A DNA stretch of 64,000 nucleotides from an uncultured Acetatifactor sp. (lineage in GTDB: Bacteria; Bacillota; Clostridia; Lachnospirales; Lachnospiraceae). The notes beneath the pieces were generated by a model. The model saw only the letters and a list, made by a program, of their open reading frames with translations. It was not told where the DNA came from and ran no database searches. The stretch covers positions 1-64,000 of the forward strand of contig CAJUQT010000010.1 of the NCBI GenBank assembly GCA_910588225.1, given 5' to 3'. Numbering within the stretch: position 1 is the first letter of the stretch; every line of letters begins with the position of its first letter. The position numbers were made by a program, and so were the translations under genes. Shown here one piece after another: positions 60,878 to 64,000 of this stretch.

Positions 60878-62890
60878 TTAACAAATCCTTGTTCCTTCCG
60901 GTATGATATCATCCACAAACACCACCTGGCATCCGCATGCATTATTAGTTCCGGCCAACAGCATTCCTTCACTTTTCACACCCACAAAACGTGTAGGCTG
61001 CAGATTTGCCACCACAATAATTTTTCGGCCTATTAATTCTTCCGGCTTATAGTATTGCTTAATACTGGATACAATCACTCTCTCTTTGATTCCGTCAAAT
61101 AGAGTAATCTTATAGCAGCTGTGTGACTTTCTGATTTCAGCACATTTCAATACTTTACACACCCGCAGATCAATTGCTCTGAATGCGTCAATATCGATTT
61201 CCTCTGCAACAGGCGCTACTTCATCCGGCTCTCCATATTCCACCGTTGGCTTTTCCTCTTCTTTTGCCTCTTCCGGAGCTGTCAGCACTTTCGTTTCTTC
61301 CTCGGTAATCGGCGTGGAAAAATCCAGCAGAGAAAGGAATCTGTCCTTTTCAATAGCATAAAGGAACAGATAAAGCCTTGGACCCTTTTCCTTATTCAAC
61401 AGTAATTTATACACATCCTTAAAGAAGGTTCCCTGCAATGCCTTTAAATTTTCCACATCATAACCATATATTCTCTTTGGAATTTCATACAGTTCCTTAT
61501 TCAGCTCTTCCAGTGTATAATCACTTCCGGAGAGATATTCATACAACATTTTTACAGCTGCTTTTTCCTGTTCATTCAATTCATTATATACAGGCCAGTT
61601 TCTCACCGGACAAAGCTTATTTACATTTTCCGGAGAACAGTTCTCCAGCCAGTATTCAGCCAGTCCCAGACGCTCTTTAAAATCTTCATATTTATACGGT
61701 GTTCCTATTTTCTCGAATACTGTCTCCAGCATATCCGGATTGAAATCCACAATGGAACCCAGCTGAACCAGATGAGACATGGGCACTGTTCTGATTTTTT
61801 CCTCAAACATCAGGCAGCTTTTCATAATATCCTGTATATACTCATCCGCAGAGCCATCCATATAACTGTTGTACTGCTTATCGAATTCAAAATACTGTCT
61901 CAGAATTCCGTCGTCAAAGCAGAAATCAAATGCTTTATTAGGTTCCGATTTTGCATAGAGCCACAGAATCACTTCCGGCTGGTAGATACTCAACAGTGTA
62001 GCAGGCGTCAGATTCAGGCCAGAAGAACCTGACATCTTACCAGTAGACCCCTTAATACCAATGAATTCATATCCCTGGAAAACAGGGGCGTCATAATCAA
62101 AAATCTTTTTTGCAATTACTTTACTGGTATCATAGCTTCCCCCCGGGCTTGCATGATCCTTTCCGCCCGGCTCGAAGTCAACCTGCTCATACTTCCAGCG
62201 CATGGGCCAGTCAACCTTCCAGGCCAGCTTGCAGTTATAATCCTTCGTAAAATCATGTTTTCCTTCATAACCGCACTTACAGATATAGTCTGCTCTGGTA
62301 CAATCTTCCGAAAGACCGATTATCTTTGTGGTATCTCTGTGACATTCCGGACAATAGATACTCACTGGATAATAAGCTTCCCTTTCTCCTTCCTGTGCAT
62401 CCTGTGTACGGAAACTGTCGAGAATATCAAATATTTCACCCCTTTTACGCAAAGCCTCAATCACATAATCCTTATACTTTCCGCTCTTATTCATCTGGGC
62501 CTGATATCTGTATTCCATTTTAATACCGAACTTTTCAATGGAAGCTTCAAATTCTTTCTCAAAATATTCCGCATAAGACTTTTCTTCCGTATCAAAAGGA
62601 TTCGGCGTGTCCGCATAGGAAACTCCGATATACTTTTCCATATCATCCCTTACTTTAGCTACATTCACCGGAATTTTCCTTACCCTGTCATACTCGTCCC
62701 ACGAGAACAGAAGCTTTGCTTTTTTGCCTTTTCTCTCCAATGCTTTCGCCACAAAAAGGCTGGTGGCAATATCTCTGAAATTACCGATATGAACGGAACC
62801 GGAAGGGCTGATTCCAGCGGCACATACATATTCTTCTTTGCTTGGATTTCTGCTGATAATTTTTTCCGCAATCTTGTCTGACCAATGCAT
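60878..62890 (-). CDS. lysS: Class I lysyl-tRNA synthetase with C-terminal tRNA-binding domain
   Basis: A 670-aa enzyme of the class I LysRS type (LysK family), not the class II enzyme used by most bacteria. It has SGSVHIGNFRD (HIGH motif at 34-37), a zinc-binding insert (CPECHRD, CKCGYEG) and the KMSKS motif as KMSGSSG near residue 283. Residues about 565-670 form a separate EMAP/Trbp111-type tRNA-binding domain (FRAIDLRVCKVLKCAEIRKS, VANLQPTRFVGVKSEGMLL), like the C-terminal domain of MetRS. Class I LysRS proteins are usually about 520-560 aa, so the fusion explains the extra length. The start follows AAAGGAC. Confidence 0.9.
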   Translation of the reverse strand: MHWSDKIAEKIISRNPSKEEYVCAAGISPSGSVHIGNFRDIATSLFVAKALERKGKKAKLLFSWDEYDRVRKIPVNVAKVRDDMEKYIGVSYADTPNPFDTEEKSYAEYFEKEFEASIEKFGIKMEYRYQAQMNKSGKYKDYVIEALRKRGEIFDILDSFRTQDAQEGEREAYYPVSIYCPECHRDTTKIIGLSEDCTRADYICKCGYEGKHDFTKDYNCKLAWKVDWPMRWKYEQVDFEPGGKDHASPGGSYDTSKVIAKKIFDYDAPVFQGYEFIGIKGSTGKMSGSSGLNLTPATLLSIYQPEVILWLYAKSEPNKAFDFCFDDGILRQYFEFDKQYNSYMDGSADEYIQDIMKSCLMFEEKIRTVPMSHLVQLGSIVDFNPDMLETVFEKIGTPYKYEDFKERLGLAEYWLENCSPENVNKLCPVRNWPVYNELNEQEKAAVKMLYEYLSGSDYTLEELNKELYEIPKRIYGYDVENLKALQGTFFKDVYKLLLNKEKGPRLYLFLYAIEKDRFLSLLDFSTPITEEETKVLTAPEEAKEEEKPTVEYGEPDEVAPVAEEIDIDAFRAIDLRVCKVLKCAEIRKSHSCYKITLFDGIKERVIVSSIKQYYKPEELIGRKIIVVANLQPTRFVGVKSEGMLLAGTNNACGCQVVFVDDIIPEGTRIC

Positions 62891-63104
62891 TTGTAATCCT
62901 GTCCTTTCTGTAACCTGCGGCCATTTTGGGCTGCTTCCTGCATTATACAGTACGCCTAACTTAAAGTCAATTGTCGGAACAGGCTTTTCTCATGTTTATT
63001 TCCCTGATATTGCGCTTGCATTCAAAGCTTTGGATGTTGTACAATGCTGAATAGTTACAAATATTTCTCACATAAATTATAACCAAAACGGAGTCAGTTT
63101 CATA
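62891..63104. other. Intergenic region between LysRS and methyltransferase
   Basis: About 210 bases between divergent genes. It contains no clear tRNA or hairpin. It presumably holds both promoters, but I could not pick out strong -35/-10 pairs. Confidence 0.4.
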
Positions 63105-64000
63105 TGGACAAAATGAGAATGGAGTCAGTGGATATTTTTCAGCAGAATATAAATAAACTTGAGACGCTTTTTCCAGAATGCATTACTGAGTGCATAGGAA
63201 AAGACGGTAAAATGACAAAAACTGTAAATATTGAACGATTCAGACAGCTTTTTACCGATGAATTGCAGGGAAGAAATGAAGTCTATGAGTTCACCTGGGT
63301 TGGAAAAAAAGCAGCCATTGCTGAAGCCTGCAAACCTGTTCGAAAGACACTGCGTCCATGTCCCGACGAAAGTGTAGACTGGAATACTACTGAAAATATC
63401 TATATTGAGGGAGACAATCTGGATGTATTAAAACTTCTTCAGGAAAGCTATCTTGAAAAAGTGAAAATGATTTATATTGATCCGCCTTACAATACAGGCA
63501 ATGATTTTATTTATCAGGACAATTTTACTCAAAATGCAGATAAATACAATGCACTGACAGAAAAATTTGACGAACAGAATCGTTCTCTCTTCAAAAATAC
63601 GGATTACAACGGACGATTTCATTCAGACTGGTGCAGCATGATTTATTCCCGGCTGATGCTGGCAAGAAATCTGCTGACAAAGGATGGTGTCATTTTTATC
63701 AGCATTGATGATCATGAAGCAGCAGCCCTGCGTCTTATCTGTGATGAAATATTCGGAGAGCGCAATTTTATAGCTCAGATTGTATGGGAAAAAGTTCACA
63801 CCCGGAAAAATTCTTCCATTAATTTTTCCGGTTCTCATGAATATATTCTGTGTTATGCCAAGAAAAAGAGAGAAAATGCCGGAGACGAAGACGGATTTCG
63901 AATTCATCTGCTGCCCAGAGAAAATACGGATGCTTACGCCAATCCTGACAATGATCCAAAGGGTCCCTGGAAAGCAGACCCCATAACTGCTCATAATTAT
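63105..64000 (+). CDS. Type III restriction-modification DNA methyltransferase (partial)
   Basis: The first 298 residues of an N6-adenine methyltransferase of the beta class, cut by the window end. The start MDKMRMESVDIFQQ follows GGAG. Motif IV is DPPYNTGNDF near residue 125, preceded by IYIEGDNLDVLKLLQ, and IDDHEAAALRLICDEIFG follows, as is typical of type III Mod subunits. The Mod partner Res and the rest of the gene should lie to the right. It is read away from the LysRS gene. Phase-variable repeats are not seen in the visible part. Confidence 0.9.

Noticed and set aside
1..64000. CRISPR arrays, transposases, rRNA and tRNA genes
   Set aside because: I looked for spaced repeats, transposase motifs and cloverleaf-like ends and found none that hold up; a tRNA scan would be needed to be certain.

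Overview
The window looks like a chromosomal stretch from a Firmicute of class Clostridia, most likely a gut Lachnospiraceae. Supporting signs are strong AGGAGG ribosome-binding sites, moderate GC, a cobalamin riboswitch feeding an ECF S component, FprA-type flavoprotein, YhaM, MutS2, class I LysRS and several plant-glycan enzymes. The assignment rests on gene content and recalled family resemblance, not on a search.

Positions 1 to about 24,450 are an integrated, AT-rich mobile element (ICE or phage-plasmid-like) read almost entirely on the minus strand. Its right edge lies in the 3' end of rlmD (rumA), a known ICE integration gene in streptococci. From that edge leftwards it carries a SymE-like protein, ParA, ParB and a small hypothetical. 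An Xre regulator and a large DNA phosphorothioation-type cargo cluster follow. Next come two small zinc-ribbon genes, one behind a LexA-box promoter, and a phage-type replication block: sigma-like protein, two small proteins, a DUF2800 Cas4-like nuclease, a DUF2815 ssDNA-binding protein, a membrane peptide and a family A DNA polymerase that is now a pseudogene.

The cargo (about 6.2-21.8 kb) is the most interesting part. It joins the four genes expected of the single-strand Ssp phosphorothioation system: a cysteine desulfurase, a DUF4007/SspB-like protein, a large SspC-like ATPase and a PAPS-reductase-like sulfurtransferase with zinc ribbons and a 4Fe-4S ferredoxin tail. To these it adds Dnd-like parts (DndD-like SMC ATPase and DGQHR/DndB-like protein), an SF2 helicase with an N-terminal HKD domain, a 54-aa and a 178-aa unknown, and a full RpoD-like sigma factor. 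The sigma factor in such an operon is unexpected.

From 24.35 to 32.5 kb are chromosomal genes on the minus strand: RlmD, FprA-like flavoprotein, a GNAT enzyme, YhaM, a membrane-anchored HtrA-like protein without its catalytic triad, an MFS transporter and a PfkB sugar kinase. From 32.7 to 45.1 kb is a glycan-use locus: GH140-like DUF4038 enzyme, FGGY kinase, split transketolase, fucose-isomerase-like protein, divergent LacI regulator, an alpha/alpha-barrel protein and a GH78 rhamnosidase. Together these fit release and catabolism of apiose (isomerase, kinase, transketolase).

From 45.3 kb the plus strand carries an EamA transporter, MutS2 and a two-component system. The minus strand then has an ECF S component with a DUF4430 protein under a B12 riboswitch, NagA, NagB, a 935-residue transglutaminase-like protein, LacZ (GH2) and a class I LysRS fused to a C-terminal tRNA-binding domain. 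A type III restriction-modification methyltransferase runs off the right end.
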